Shown: positions 7,577 to 17,958, numbered from the stretch's first letter. The stretch: 64,000 nucleotides of DNA from Streptomyces tagetis (GCF_018069565.1 NZ_JAGPNL010000001.1:930001-994000); one strand, 5' to 3'. The notes: generated by a model from the sequence alone, not told the origin. A program made the numbers and translations.

Positions 7577-9324
7577 TGGGCACACCGTCACCGGCGGGCC
7601 AGAACGGCACCATCGACGTCAAGCCGTCCGACCTCCACCGCGTCTCCGGCGGTGTGGCGAGCCAGCAGACGGTGCTGGACAGAGGCGCCAGGAGCCTGCT
7701 CGACGATCTGCGCAAGTACCCGGACGCCGGCGGATACGGCACCTCGCCCCAGGCGTTCGCGACCTCGTACGTCAAAGTGGGCAACCGCTTCCTCGAAGTG
7801 TGGGCCAGGAGCGTCGTCAGCATCGGAGGCGCGGCGGTCGGCTTCGCCACGACGGCCAACACCTATGCCAAGGCCGAGGCGGCCAACGACCCCAAGGGCA
7901 AGGCGAAGCCGGCCGTCCAGCCGCCGCCGCAGGTCATCGAGAAGGCGCCCGCCTACGGCTCCGTGCCGAACCTGAAGTGGGGCGACGACGACGGCGGCGA
8001 CGACTTCATCCGCAGGGTCCTCGAGTGGGTGCCCGAGCCGATCCGGGACGTACTGAGACCGGTGGTGAAACACGCCTTCCGGATGGGCAAGGTCGCTGAG
8101 GTCTATCCGTTCCCGCAACAGCACTATCTGAATTCGCTGTCCCAGGCGTGGATGGCGACGACCACCCCACTCTCCACGGCGGAGAGCGCGCTGACCGGGA
8201 ACGTCGGCAGCATCACCCAGCAGAGCAACAGCGAGTGGCACGACGCGATGCGCCATTTCTGCAGCTCGCTGTGGGGCACGACATCTTGGGGTGGCAACCG
8301 CGAGACCTACCAGTGGAGACACGACAGCTCCGCCTCGCAGACCGCCAACCACCCCGTGATGACCGTGCTGTTCGACACGGCTCGGAAAGTCGGCGACCTC
8401 CTGTACGAATTCGCGGAGGCGGCCGTATACCTCAACGGCGAGGTGTGGGACGTCTACATCGAAGCCGTGCGCGAGGCGATTCCGAAGGTCGAGGTCAACC
8501 TCAAGGACGGCGTCGGCATGGACGACGTCAAGGGCCTGGTCAAAGGGCTGGGCAAGAGCATCGCGAAGGGCGCGTCCCAACTGGGCCAGGGCATCGTCCT
8601 GAACATGAACACCGCCAGGCTGAACGCGATCGTCACCGAGTACAACCGACGGGTCGACGCGCTCGTGCCGAAACTCGACGCGCTCATGGGCCCCTTGGAC
8701 GAGGCACACCGGAGCGCCCCGAAGTTCGAGGCCCAAGAGGCGCGGGCCCAGGGCTTCGGGATGCGGGCGCTCAACGATTTCAAGACCGAGCATCGCTGGA
8801 CCGACCCGGAGGACACCAAGAACGGTGTCTACAAGGTGGAGCTGGCCGACCATGAATGGATGAACGGGAGCCACACCCTCGACAGGCATGTGGGGAAAAC
8901 GGACGAGCAGCTTGCTCAGCGACTGCGGGATCAGGGCACCTCTCCGACGCCTGCGTGGCCCCACGGCAGGCCGTCCATCGCCGCCGCGTCCACTTTCACT
9001 TCGGCGGAGCGGGCCCAGAAGCTGACTCAGTACAACATCGACCAGAACTCGGCCGAGATCAGGGAATGGCTTGGGCGTCCCCCGAAGGCGGAGAACAACG
9101 ATCTCAGGCTGCCGGTCTACACGACCGCGCCGAACGGCGAATACAGTGGCCGAAGTGTGACCAAGAAACCCAATGACGTGAACAACGAGGGATTCAAGAA
9201 CAAGGGCTTGGAGGCCGAGGCCATCGACGTAAAGGGTGTGAAAACCATCGTTAAGTACGATGAGTCGCTCGACCCTCCGTTCGTCGTCCTGACGTCGATG
9301 CCGGAAAAGCCGTCACAGTCCTAG
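7576..9324 (+). CDS. polymorphic toxin with C-terminal RNase A-like (CdiA-CT type) domain
   Basis: 582 residues. The N-terminal ~110 residues resemble the helical delivery domains of type VII effectors (VKPSDLHRVSGGVASQQ onward). A long middle region, partly helical, is without a recognised family. The C-terminus from about residue 425 matches the bacterial RNase A-like toxin domain. It has SHTLDRHVGKTDEQL (H433 and H438 likely catalytic or structural), then ASTFTSAERAQKLTQYNID with IREWL, and a final VKTIVKYD strand followed by PFVVLTSMP. Such domains cut RNA, often tRNA, in competing cells. The ATG overlaps the upstream WXG100 stop. The next gene is the likely immunity protein. The toxin family is recalled, not searched. 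Confidence 0.8.
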   Translation: MGTPSPAGQNGTIDVKPSDLHRVSGGVASQQTVLDRGARSLLDDLRKYPDAGGYGTSPQAFATSYVKVGNRFLEVWARSVVSIGGAAVGFATTANTYAKAEAANDPKGKAKPAVQPPPQVIEKAPAYGSVPNLKWGDDDGGDDFIRRVLEWVPEPIRDVLRPVVKHAFRMGKVAEVYPFPQQHYLNSLSQAWMATTTPLSTAESALTGNVGSITQQSNSEWHDAMRHFCSSLWGTTSWGGNRETYQWRHDSSASQTANHPVMTVLFDTARKVGDLLYEFAEAAVYLNGEVWDVYIEAVREAIPKVEVNLKDGVGMDDVKGLVKGLGKSIAKGASQLGQGIVLNMNTARLNAIVTEYNRRVDALVPKLDALMGPLDEAHRSAPKFEAQEARAQGFGMRALNDFKTEHRWTDPEDTKNGVYKVELADHEWMNGSHTLDRHVGKTDEQLAQRLRDQGTSPTPAWPHGRPSIAAASTFTSAERAQKLTQYNIDQNSAEIREWLGRPPKAENNDLRLPVYTTAPNGEYSGRSVTKKPNDVNNEGFKNKGLEAEAIDVKGVKTIVKYDESLDPPFVVLTSMPEKPSQS

Positions 9325-9342
9325 CGGCACCCATGCGCAGAT

Positions 9343-10017
9343 ATGCAGACACCAGGAGTAATCATCAGTTCCGAGTGGTACCCGACATCGATGACGTGGC
9401 GGGACGTCGATCCGACCACGCATCCGTTCGACTCCGATCAGGCGCCCGACGTGGTGCGTGGGGTGGTGTCCTCGCCGGACTCCGAGTCAGGGAGACCGCG
9501 GGGTCAGCGGTCGGCCAACTCGATCGCCCGGGGTCTTGCCGAGCACTACGGTTCGTGGGCCTTCGGCTGGTACAACGCCGTGGACGAGCACCCCGACTCA
9601 GGGGCGATCATCAGAAGCCTGCCGACGAGCGGTCTCGGCAGCGGTGAACTCGATCAGCAGGTGAAGCGGTACACCAGCGCCCTGCTCCAATGGCGCGCTT
9701 GGCTTGAGGAACTCGCCTCTCTCTTTGCGGAGTTCGCTCCCGGACCGGACGTGGATGACGAGGAGACACGGCGGTTGCGCGAACGCGCCGTCGCGCCGCT
9801 CGTGACACTCGTCGTGGAACGCACCGGAGCCGGCGAGACATGGCTCGGCGCCTGTGCGCAAGCGCTCACCTGGTACCTCGAGTCGACAGGAATGTCTCCC
9901 GCGGAGGCCGAGGAACTGGCCGATGAGGTTGTGGACTTCGAGTTCGAAAGCTGGGTCGCCCCCGACGCGGAGGTGGTCGGCCGCGCTGGGCAGGTCATCG
10001 GAGGGCACGGTGCATGA
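9343..10017 (+). CDS. hypothetical protein, candidate immunity protein of the RNase A-like toxin
   Basis: 224 residues, acidic, with no signal peptide or membrane segment. Segments such as WRAWLEELASLFAEFAPGPD and AEELADEVVDFEFESWV suggest a soluble helical protein. I do not recognise the family. It starts 18 bases after the toxin stop, and its own stop overlaps the Fic gene by eight bases, so it belongs to the same transcript. In polymorphic toxin loci the gene directly after the toxin normally encodes its immunity protein; that is the basis for the suggested role. The ATG at 9343 has only a weak ribosome site. Confidence 0.6.
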   Translation: MQTPGVIISSEWYPTSMTWRDVDPTTHPFDSDQAPDVVRGVVSSPDSESGRPRGQRSANSIARGLAEHYGSWAFGWYNAVDEHPDSGAIIRSLPTSGLGSGELDQQVKRYTSALLQWRAWLEELASLFAEFAPGPDVDDEETRRLRERAVAPLVTLVVERTGAGETWLGACAQALTWYLESTGMSPAEAEELADEVVDFEFESWVAPDAEVVGRAGQVIGGHGA

Positions 10018-10729
10018 CGACCTCCAGAGCTGGCTCCGGGTGCGCTCGCAGATCGCATGGCACGACGCCTCGGACGAACTGGTCGGCCCGGTTCGGGGCA
10101 CTCGTGACGCCATCGACGCGGTCGCGGGCGCGCGCGACGGACGCGGTGACACGACGCGGGGGGACCGGATGCGGGCAGCCTGGCGGTTGGCTCAGTCGGA
10201 CGCTGCGGCCGACCGGCGGCTCGGCCTCGGCCTCCTCGTCGGATGGCAGAAGCTGATCCTCGGCCGCCCGGACGTGGCGTTCCGCAGACTCCCGGCCTTC
10301 GCCAAGAGGGGACGTGAACGGTACGGCGTGTGCGGGGAGACACCCGGGCAGTTCGAAGAGTGCCTTTCCCAAGCCACCGCGACCGTCACGAACGTCCCTC
10401 TTCCGGCTCGGGCAGCACGCGCCTACCTGGACGTGTGCTTCTTCCACCCGTTCGACGACGGCAACGGCCGGGCGGCCCTGCTCACGATGGGATTCGTCCT
10501 GGCACGCGAGGAAGTGTTCCTGGACGAGGTCGGTCCCGTGCAAATGCCAAGGTATGCGGATGATCCGGTCGGTGCGCTGTCACTGGCTCGCTTGATCCAC
10601 ATCCTCGCCGGCGCGGCGGCGAGGCGAGGTGAGGTACGCATGCACTCGGACCCCGGGGAAGCGGGATCTCCTGATCACATCGGCGGCGTCCGTTCGCCTC
10701 TTCCCGTGCAAGGTGGTAACCGTGCCTGA
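10010..10729 (+). CDS. Fic-domain protein (predicted AMP/nucleotidyl transferase)
   Basis: 239 residues. The signature HPFDDGNGR at residues 146-154 matches the Fic active-site motif HPFx(D/E)GNGR exactly, so catalytic His and Asp/Asn/Arg are intact. The GTG start at 10010 lies inside the previous gene, after GGAGGG at ideal spacing; longer frames upstream are not coding. Fic enzymes transfer AMP or other phosphate groups to target hydroxyls, and many act as toxins. I see no clear (S/T)xxxE(G/N) inhibitory motif, but cannot exclude one. Position between an immunity-type gene and another RNase-type fragment suggests a second effector within the island, or a modifier of the first. Confidence 0.85.
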   Translation: MHDDLQSWLRVRSQIAWHDASDELVGPVRGTRDAIDAVAGARDGRGDTTRGDRMRAAWRLAQSDAAADRRLGLGLLVGWQKLILGRPDVAFRRLPAFAKRGRERYGVCGETPGQFEECLSQATATVTNVPLPARAARAYLDVCFFHPFDDGNGRAALLTMGFVLAREEVFLDEVGPVQMPRYADDPVGALSLARLIHILAGAAARRGEVRMHSDPGEAGSPDHIGGVRSPLPVQGGNRA

Positions 10730-11039
10730 GAGTCGCCCCGTACGTACGGCCACATCAACCTATCCGGACCGCGAAACCGCCCAGTGGGCCACCCAACGGG
10801 TCGTCACCGCGAACGAGCAGGTCATCCACCGCTGGCTCGCCCGGTCCACACGTCCCCGCCTGACCATCGAGGCGTCCTGGCCGTCCCGGGCGGAGCCGGT
10901 CGGCCGGGTGCTGCTGCAGGCGATGATGCTCGCGGGGCGGGAGCCCGTCGACGTACGGGCCGCCCGCGTGGTCCTCAAACGGGACGCGTCCCGTCCGCAC
11001 GGCTTCGTCGTACACGCCACGTTCCCCATCTACCTTTAG
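10722..11039 (+). CDS. orphan C-terminal part of an RNase A-like toxin domain
   Basis: 105 residues from a GTG with AAGGTGG upstream; it overlaps the Fic stop by eight bases. The sequence TSTYPDRETAQWATQRV, then VIHRWLA, then RLTIEASW, then VRAARVVLKRD and GFVVHATFPI, follows the second half of the bacterial RNase A-like domain. The HTLxRHVG segment that supplies catalytic histidines in complete domains is missing, and so is any delivery domain. It could be an inactive remnant, a cassette ready to recombine onto a full toxin, or a decoy. The downstream CdiI-like gene is the matching immunity candidate. Confidence 0.65.
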   Translation: MPESRPVRTATSTYPDRETAQWATQRVVTANEQVIHRWLARSTRPRLTIEASWPSRAEPVGRVLLQAMMLAGREPVDVRAARVVLKRDASRPHGFVVHATFPIYL

Positions 11040-11061
11040 CGACCCGTAGAGGCTGATCACC

Positions 11062-11727
11062 ATGCCCCTGAGCCCCCGAGAGCACGACCGCCGCTACGGC
11101 GAGCTGGACCAGGTGATCCGCGCCTACGCCGGACAGCCGGCCGACGACACCCCGCAGCGCCCCAGCCGGGCGCTGATCGCCTACCTGCGGCACACCTGGC
11201 ACACCCGCCCGTGGGCGCTGGCCGTCGCCGAGCGACAGTTGCGCGAGTACGCCGAGCACCCGCCGGGACGGCTGCGCCTGAGGCTGGGGGAGTTCTATGC
11301 CCTCCCCGATGTGGGGCTGCCCCAGAGCGAGATCCAGCAGTGGCTCCACTGCCTGGCCGACCACATCGAGCACAGCATCACGGAGGGTGCGGTGCCGCCT
11401 CCGGCCGTGCCCGAGACCCGCTGGGAGTGGTCCGCGCGCTTCCCGGAACTCGGGCAGTTCCTCGGCGGCTGGTTTTCCCAGGACATGCCGGACGAGTTCG
11501 ATGACCACGACGCCGCTGTCGACGACTACCGCACGACCACCGCCCCGCAACTCGTCGCCCGGCTCGTCGGTGAGCTGCATGAACTCCTCGCCCTGGACTT
11601 GGACGAGTCGGACTGCGCCCTGGCCGCCGCCGAGCTGGGAATGGAGATCGATCCTCCGGCCCCGTACGGCCCCAGCGGCTGGTTCGCCTCCGTTGCCGCC
11701 CGGCTCACGATGCCGCAAGCCGAGTAG
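11062..11727 (+). CDS. CdiI-type immunity protein
   Basis: 221 residues. The C-terminal half beginning RFPELGQFLGGWFSQDMPDE resembles the contact-dependent inhibition immunity family (CdiI_2-like), which has a FPxLxxFLxxYFHQD motif. The N-terminal 100 residues form a separate helical region with no family that I recognise. ATG start 22 bases after the RNase-like fragment; the same operon is likely. It would bind and neutralise the RNase-type toxin domain encoded just upstream, or a related toxin from neighbours. Confidence is moderate for the family; partner choice is inferred from order. Confidence 0.7.
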   Translation: MPLSPREHDRRYGELDQVIRAYAGQPADDTPQRPSRALIAYLRHTWHTRPWALAVAERQLREYAEHPPGRLRLRLGEFYALPDVGLPQSEIQQWLHCLADHIEHSITEGAVPPPAVPETRWEWSARFPELGQFLGGWFSQDMPDEFDDHDAAVDDYRTTTAPQLVARLVGELHELLALDLDESDCALAAAELGMEIDPPAPYGPSGWFASVAARLTMPQAE

Positions 11728-11941
11728 GGGCAGCCGGTGCCCGGTGCCCGATGGTCGATGGCCGGTGTCCGGTGGCCCGTCCAGTCGTGAAGGGCCGGGG
11801 AACGACTGGTGACGCATGACGGAAGCGAAACCTGCTCCGTGATCGTCCGGCGCCCGCGACGGATACTCCGAGTCACCCTGTCCGAGGGCACGGCACGGTT
11901 CACGTGGCCCCGGTCCCGGGCGTTCCGGCGGGGGAGCAGGT

Positions 11942-12555
11942 TTGGCCGGCGTGGTGTCGACCGCGGCCCACACCGTCTTGCCGGGGCCGGAGCGTAGGTC
12001 GGTGACGCCGCAGTACGAGGGCCCGGCGATCGGGTACGACCTCCCCCTGACCGTCACCGGGAAGCCACCGCGCGCCGTCCAGGCGAATATGGTCCACCTC
12101 GCTCCCGACGGCCGCCGCCTCACCGCGACCGCGCCGAAGATCTAAGGGCACGTCTTCCACACCCTGGACTCCTCAGGACCGCTCACCGCCGCATCGGGCC
12201 GCTCCGCCACCCTTTTCAGTGGGTGCGTCGGCGTCGTCGGCTGGGTCGGGGACGAACGGGTCCTGTGCCGTACTCAGTCCGGCAATTTCCGGACCGTGGA
12301 TGCCCGTAGTGGCCGTGCGCCGAGGGGAATGCCGTCACCGTGGTCCGCGAGGACGACCGGAGGGCCGCCGAGGGGATGGTGGTCTCGGCGGATGGTGAGA
12401 AGTTCATCGCGTCCGTTCACTCGCCCAACGACCGCTCGGGGCAGCCGTTGGGCCTGTGCGACTTCAGGGTGGTGTCGACCTTGGGAGAACGGTCTGCGGT
12501 TCCTGTCTCCGCTGATTCCTTGACCAACGACACCGTGTTCCTGGAGTGGCGTTGA
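11942..12555 (+). pseudogene. decayed gene, possibly beta-propeller-like
   Basis: Coding-like peptide sequence continues along the plus strand but is broken twice. Frame 2 reads GPAIGYDLPLTVTGKPPRAV and then hits a TAA at 12143-12145. It continues in the same frame as VGWVGDERVLCRTQSGNF to about 12320. The sequence then resumes in frame 1 as REDDRRAAEGMVVSADGEKF, ending at TGA 12553-12555 after VFLEWR. Repeated short strands such as APDGRRL and SADGEKF recall WD40 or YncE-type propellers, as found at the ends of actinobacterial kinases. The N-terminus is not identifiable. The gap 11728-11941 holds nothing else that I can support. Sequencing error could mimic one break, but hardly both. Confidence 0.42.
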
Positions 12556-12863
12556 AGCACACAGAGGCTGCTGAAGTGACATGGAAGTCGCTCTGTATAA
12601 CTGTATTGAGCTGAAAGTGACGGTGGGGGTGCCTGACCCGCCGTATCCGCGCCGAGACGAGTCCGCACTGTGCGGCTACGGCTGGGCCGCCGAGGACGCG
12701 AGCGACGTTTGTCATGGCTCATCCCCATGGCAGCCACCCGCACGGAGTTCCGGCGTCACGTAGTCCCTTGGCGCGCTGACCAGCGCGGTAGCGTGGCGAG
12801 GACCCGGTCGGCGGCTCGGTCCTCGTGCCGCATCGGCCCGGCTTCCGGCGTGACGGCCCGACC
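12556..12863. other. non-coding stretch with a short AT-rich patch
   Basis: No supported gene is present. A patch at about 12592-12615 (TCTGTATAACTGTATTGAG) is unusually AT-rich for this genome. It could be a promoter or the junction of a past rearrangement next to the decayed gene. Confidence 0.3.
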
Positions 12864-12869
12864 TATAGT
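12864..12869 (+). promoter_or_regulatory. -10 box for a leaderless methyltransferase mRNA
   Basis: TATAGT ends seven bases before the ATG at 12877, exactly where transcription would start at the A of the start codon. No Shine-Dalgarno sequence is present, which fits a leaderless transcript. Confidence 0.55.
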
Positions 12870-12876
12870 GGGCGTC

Positions 12877-13482
12877 ATGAGTCGATGGAGGCAGCTCACC
12901 GGGGAGAAGACCGGCCAGGACTACGCCGAACGCTTTGCGGCGCTGGCCCGCAGTGGCAAGGACATGCACGGCGAGGCTCGGTTCTGCGCGGCCCTCGTAC
13001 CGGAGGGGGCCCGGGTGCTCGACGCCGGGTGTGGTACCGGGCGGGTCATGATCCGGCTCGCCCAGCTCGGCTACGACTGCGTCGGCGTGGACCTCGACGC
13101 CTCCATGCTCGCCGTCGCCCGCGAGCGAGCCCCCGAACTCCCGTGGCACCAGGCCGACCTGGCCGAGTTCGAGGCGGACCGGCTCGGCCTCGCGGCCGAC
13201 TTCGGCCTCGTCGTCGCCGCGGGCAACGTCCTCCCGCTGCTCGCCCCCGGCACCGAGGCCGAAGTCGTCCGCCGGCTCGCCTCGGTCCTGCGCCCCGGTG
13301 GCCTGTTCGTCGCCGGCTTCGGCCTCGACGAGGCCCACCTGCCCGTCCCGCCCGGCCTCACCCTGCCCGAGTACGACGACCACTGCGCCGCGGCCGGCCT
13401 CACCCTCGTCGACCGCTTCGCCACCTGGGACGCCGACCCCTACGACAACGGCGGCTACGCGGTCACCGTCCACCGCCGCTGA
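12877..13482 (+). CDS. class I SAM-dependent methyltransferase
   Basis: 201 residues with the Rossmann SAM-binding motif VLDAGCGTGRV at 48-58, an acidic end of strand 2 (VGVDLD), and motif ADFGLVVAAGNVLPLL, followed by LRPGGLFVAGFGLD. This is the common Methyltransf_11/25 type. The start at 12877 is chosen because the family begins shortly before the helix leading to motif I and a TATAGT box directly precedes it; a longer frame upstream is not coding. The substrate cannot be inferred. It stands alone, convergent with the MFS exporter gene. Confidence 0.85.
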   Translation: MSRWRQLTGEKTGQDYAERFAALARSGKDMHGEARFCAALVPEGARVLDAGCGTGRVMIRLAQLGYDCVGVDLDASMLAVARERAPELPWHQADLAEFEADRLGLAADFGLVVAAGNVLPLLAPGTEAEVVRRLASVLRPGGLFVAGFGLDEAHLPVPPGLTLPEYDDHCAAAGLTLVDRFATWDADPYDNGGYAVTVHRR

Positions 13483-13503
13483 GGAGGCCGCCCGCCCTTC
13501 TCG

Positions 13504-14793
13504 TCAGCCCACCGCCTCGCCACCCGCGGGCTGGGCGTCCGGGGACCCCAGGGGCAGGGGCGCGGGCCGGTCGAGCGGGGCGCGGGTGCGGAGAGCGCGT
13601 ACCTGCGGGGCCGCCAGGGCCGCCAGCGTGGCGACGACGATCACGGCGGAGCAGGCGACGAGGACCGGCCCGGTACCCCAGGTCGCGGCGGCCGGCCCCG
13701 CCACGAGCAGGCCCAGCGGCGCGAAGGCGAGGGAACCGAACCAGTCGTACGAGATCACCCGGGACAGCACCTCCTCCGGCACCTCCCGCTGCATGGTGGT
13801 CGACCACAGGACGGCGAAGACGTCGGTCGAGAGACCCGAGGCGAACATCGCCGCCGCGATCAGCCACACCGGCGCCCCCGCTCCCATCAGGGCCATCGGC
13901 GCGGCCATCGGCAGCGTCGCCAGCACCGCCACCAGGATCGGCCGCCCCACCCGCACCCGAGCAGCCAGACCGGCGCCCACGACGGCCCCGAGGGCCTGCG
14001 CGGCGACGATCACCGACCAGGCACGCGCCCCTCCCAGCCCCTCCTGGGTGGCCAGCGGGCCCAGCACCCCCGCGAAGGCGTTCAGCGCGGCCACCACGAG
14101 GGTGTACTGGCCGACCACCACCCACAGCCACTGGCGCGAGGCGAACTCCCGCCAGCCCTCCCGCAGATCCGTCCACCCGGACGTCTTCCTCGGCGGACGC
14201 TCACCGATCCGCAGCAGCCATGTCAGCACCGCGCTGACCCCGAAGGAGAGCGCGTTCAGGGCGAGTGCCCAGCCGGCGCCCATCGAGGCGACCGCCACGC
14301 CGGAGAGGGCGAGGCCCAGCAGCAGGGAGATGTTGGTGCCCACCCGGAGCAGGCCGTTGGCCTCCTGGAGCCGCGCGGCCGGCACGACCAGGGGCACGGC
14401 GCCGTCCATCGCGGGGGAGAAGAGCGCCGTGGCGGTACCGGCGGCCACGGTGAGCGCGCAGAGGAGGAGCAGCGGTGCGTCCCCGGTGAGCACCAGCGCC
14501 GCCAGTCCGCCGTACGCCCCGGCGCCGAGGATGTCCGCCATCGCCATGAGCCGTGAGCGGGACATGCGGTCGGCGAGCACGCCGCCCCAGAGGATGAACA
14601 GCAACTGGGGCACGGTCTGGCAGGCCAGCACCAGCGACAGCCGCCCCGGACTGGCTCCCGGCAGGGACAGGACGGCGAAGGCGAGCGCCACCCGGGCGAA
14701 GCCGTTCCCCATCACCGACACGACCCGGGCCGATGCCAGGAGGAGGAACTGATGGTTGCGCCAGAGGGAGGGCCGGTGCAGGGGTTCGGGCAT
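13504..14793 (-). CDS. MFS transporter, probable drug/metabolite exporter
   Basis: 429 residues with about twelve hydrophobic segments. The start is MPEPLHRPSLWRNHQFLLL, typical of the MFS_3/enterobactin-exporter-like family. The loop GGVLADRMSRSRLM between segments 2 and 3 is the MFS signature. Halves are joined by a basic loop (RIGERPPRKTSGWTDLREGW) also typical of this family. It would export small molecules through the cytoplasmic membrane by proton antiport. There are no adjacent biosynthetic genes, so the substrate is unknown. Confidence 0.82.
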   Translation of the reverse strand: MPEPLHRPSLWRNHQFLLLASARVVSVMGNGFARVALAFAVLSLPGASPGRLSLVLACQTVPQLLFILWGGVLADRMSRSRLMAMADILGAGAYGGLAALVLTGDAPLLLLCALTVAAGTATALFSPAMDGAVPLVVPAARLQEANGLLRVGTNISLLLGLALSGVAVASMGAGWALALNALSFGVSAVLTWLLRIGERPPRKTSGWTDLREGWREFASRQWLWVVVGQYTLVVAALNAFAGVLGPLATQEGLGGARAWSVIVAAQALGAVVGAGLAARVRVGRPILVAVLATLPMAAPMALMGAGAPVWLIAAAMFASGLSTDVFAVLWSTTMQREVPEEVLSRVISYDWFGSLAFAPLGLLVAGPAAATWGTGPVLVACSAVIVVATLAALAAPQVRALRTRAPLDRPAPLPLGSPDAQPAGGEAVG

Positions 14794-14908
14794 GGCCCGG
14801 GACTATACGGCGGGCCTCTCCGCCCGGAGTCCCCTTCCGGCCACGGCGGTCCACCGGTCAGCTCGCCTCCGTGCTCTTCTTCGTACGCGGCTGTCCCGCC
14901 ACCCGCCG

Positions 14909-15061
14909 TTACCCGGCATACCGCGCCTCCACCGCGAGCAGCGCGGAGGTCGCCGTCATCATGCCGGTCCCCCAACACAGCAGCCGTACGTTCCAGTTGG
15001 GCAGTCGCCCCGGCAACGCGAGGGACATCAGCTCGGCGGGGGCGCCCTCAGGCGAATTCAT
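14909..15061 (-). CDS. possible small protein (50 aa), in a stretch otherwise without genes
   Basis: The frame MNSPEGAPAELMSLALPG runs to LLAVEARYAG with strong G/C third-position bias and one hydrophobic segment (LLCWGTGMMTATSALLA). There is no Shine-Dalgarno sequence and no family known to me. On the plus strand at 15130-15220 a C-terminus-like peptide (VKADLAPTRPSAAFGV to GGTLILG, stop) also appears without a start. Both may be remnants of lost genes; 14794-15268 otherwise shows nothing that I can support. Confidence 0.27.
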   Translation of the reverse strand: MNSPEGAPAELMSLALPGRLPNWNVRLLCWGTGMMTATSALLAVEARYAG

Positions 15062-15268
15062 CGCCGCGCGGCGAGCCATCTGGCGGGCATCCGGCTCACG
15101 GCAGCCGACCGCCCCCCCGCCTCGCCCGCAGTGAAGGCAGACCTGGCGCCCACACGCCCGTCGGCCGCCTTCGGAGTCGACCTCGCCACGGCTTCCGGAG
15201 GCACGCTCATCCTCGGCTGAGGAGACTCCCGCGATATCCGCGCCCCGAGGCACGAGGCGGTACCCAGC

Positions 15269-15904
15269 TCACCCGGCGGAGCGGGCGACGGCCTCCGGTC
15301 GACCGGGTCCCGACGGGCACAGGTGATTCAGCAGCCCGTCGCCCGCCGGGTAAGGCCGTTCCCCCGGCAGAAGCCGCCGGGCGGCGTCGAGGTCGCCGTC
15401 CTTCACGTGCCGGTGGATCTCGTGGGCGAGGTCGGTGACGTCGGTGATGGAGACCGTCCATTCGTCGGCGTAGCGGCGTGCGGCTTCGCCGGAGAGCCCG
15501 AGTTGCAACGACCGGTGCGGAAGCGGACGCAGGTGCAGATCGCGCTCGGGGTCCCACTGCACCCGCGCCGACGCCCGCCTCAACTCCCTTTTCCAGGCGT
15601 GCCGGTCGGCGTGCGGCCCCGGCGCGTAGTGCGACAGACAGGCCCGTTCCAAGGCCCACTCGAACCCGGCTCGCTCGATCTCGACCGCGAGCACGACCTC
15701 CTGAGCCTCCTTGGTCCCCCACCCGCACCGATACATCATCCAGAGGAAGGACGGCTTGACCCACGTCATCCGCCCCCGCCGCCACGCCCCGGGAAACCGC
15801 CCGTCCCGAGCGGACGGGAGCCCGATCTCCGGCGCGTACGCCTGGTAGACGGTGACGGTGGAGTCGGTGTACCGGGCGCGGATCTGGTGCTTCATCTCTG
15901 TCAC
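15269..15904 (-). CDS. DUF4291 domain protein
   Basis: 211 residues covering almost the whole length with the DUF4291 pattern: QIRARYTDSTVTVYQAY near the start, RMTWVKPSFLWMMYRCGWGTK around residues 45-65, then a helical C-terminal part. Function of this family is unknown. The frame starts with GTG at 15904; an ATG at 15895 (MKHQIRARY) is equally possible. Neither has a clear ribosome site, and a palindrome covers this point. It is transcribed away from a terminator-bearing gap of 230 bases that holds no gene. Confidence 0.82.
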   Translation of the reverse strand: MTEMKHQIRARYTDSTVTVYQAYAPEIGLPSARDGRFPGAWRRGRMTWVKPSFLWMMYRCGWGTKEAQEVVLAVEIERAGFEWALERACLSHYAPGPHADRHAWKRELRRASARVQWDPERDLHLRPLPHRSLQLGLSGEAARRYADEWTVSITDVTDLAHEIHRHVKDGDLDAARRLLPGERPYPAGDGLLNHLCPSGPGRPEAVARSAG

Positions 15905-15912
15905 GGTGACAG
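15898..15912. promoter_or_regulatory. perfect 15-base palindrome over the DUF4291 start
   Basis: CTGTCAC-G-GTGACAG is a perfect 7-1-7 inverted repeat that overlaps the proposed start codon. It could be an autoregulatory operator or a structure controlling translation initiation. Confidence 0.4.
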
Positions 15913-16026
15913 GGTGTGGGCTTCGTTTCGCCTACGCCACCGGATTACCTGGCGGTTGAGGCGTCGGCCAACAGCCCGGAGCGCGCGGGTGACGTCCGGC
16001 GGAGGCCGGTGGTGTCCCCGGTTCCG

Positions 16027-16060
16027 GCGGCGGCCGGCCCTGCTCCGGACCGGCCGCCGC
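16027..16060. terminator. hairpin downstream of the beta-helix gene
   Basis: An 11-base-pair perfect G/C stem (arms 16027-16037 and 16050-16060) encloses a 12-base loop. It lies 75-108 bases past the stop of the minus-strand gene ending at 16135. Confidence 0.5.
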
Positions 16061-16134
16061 TCGCGGGATCGTTGGTGGTGCGCCGTGGGCCGGCCGCTCC
16101 CCGGTGGGGCGGGCCGGTCCAGGCGAGCGGCTCG

Positions 16135-17958
<1,824 letters not shown>

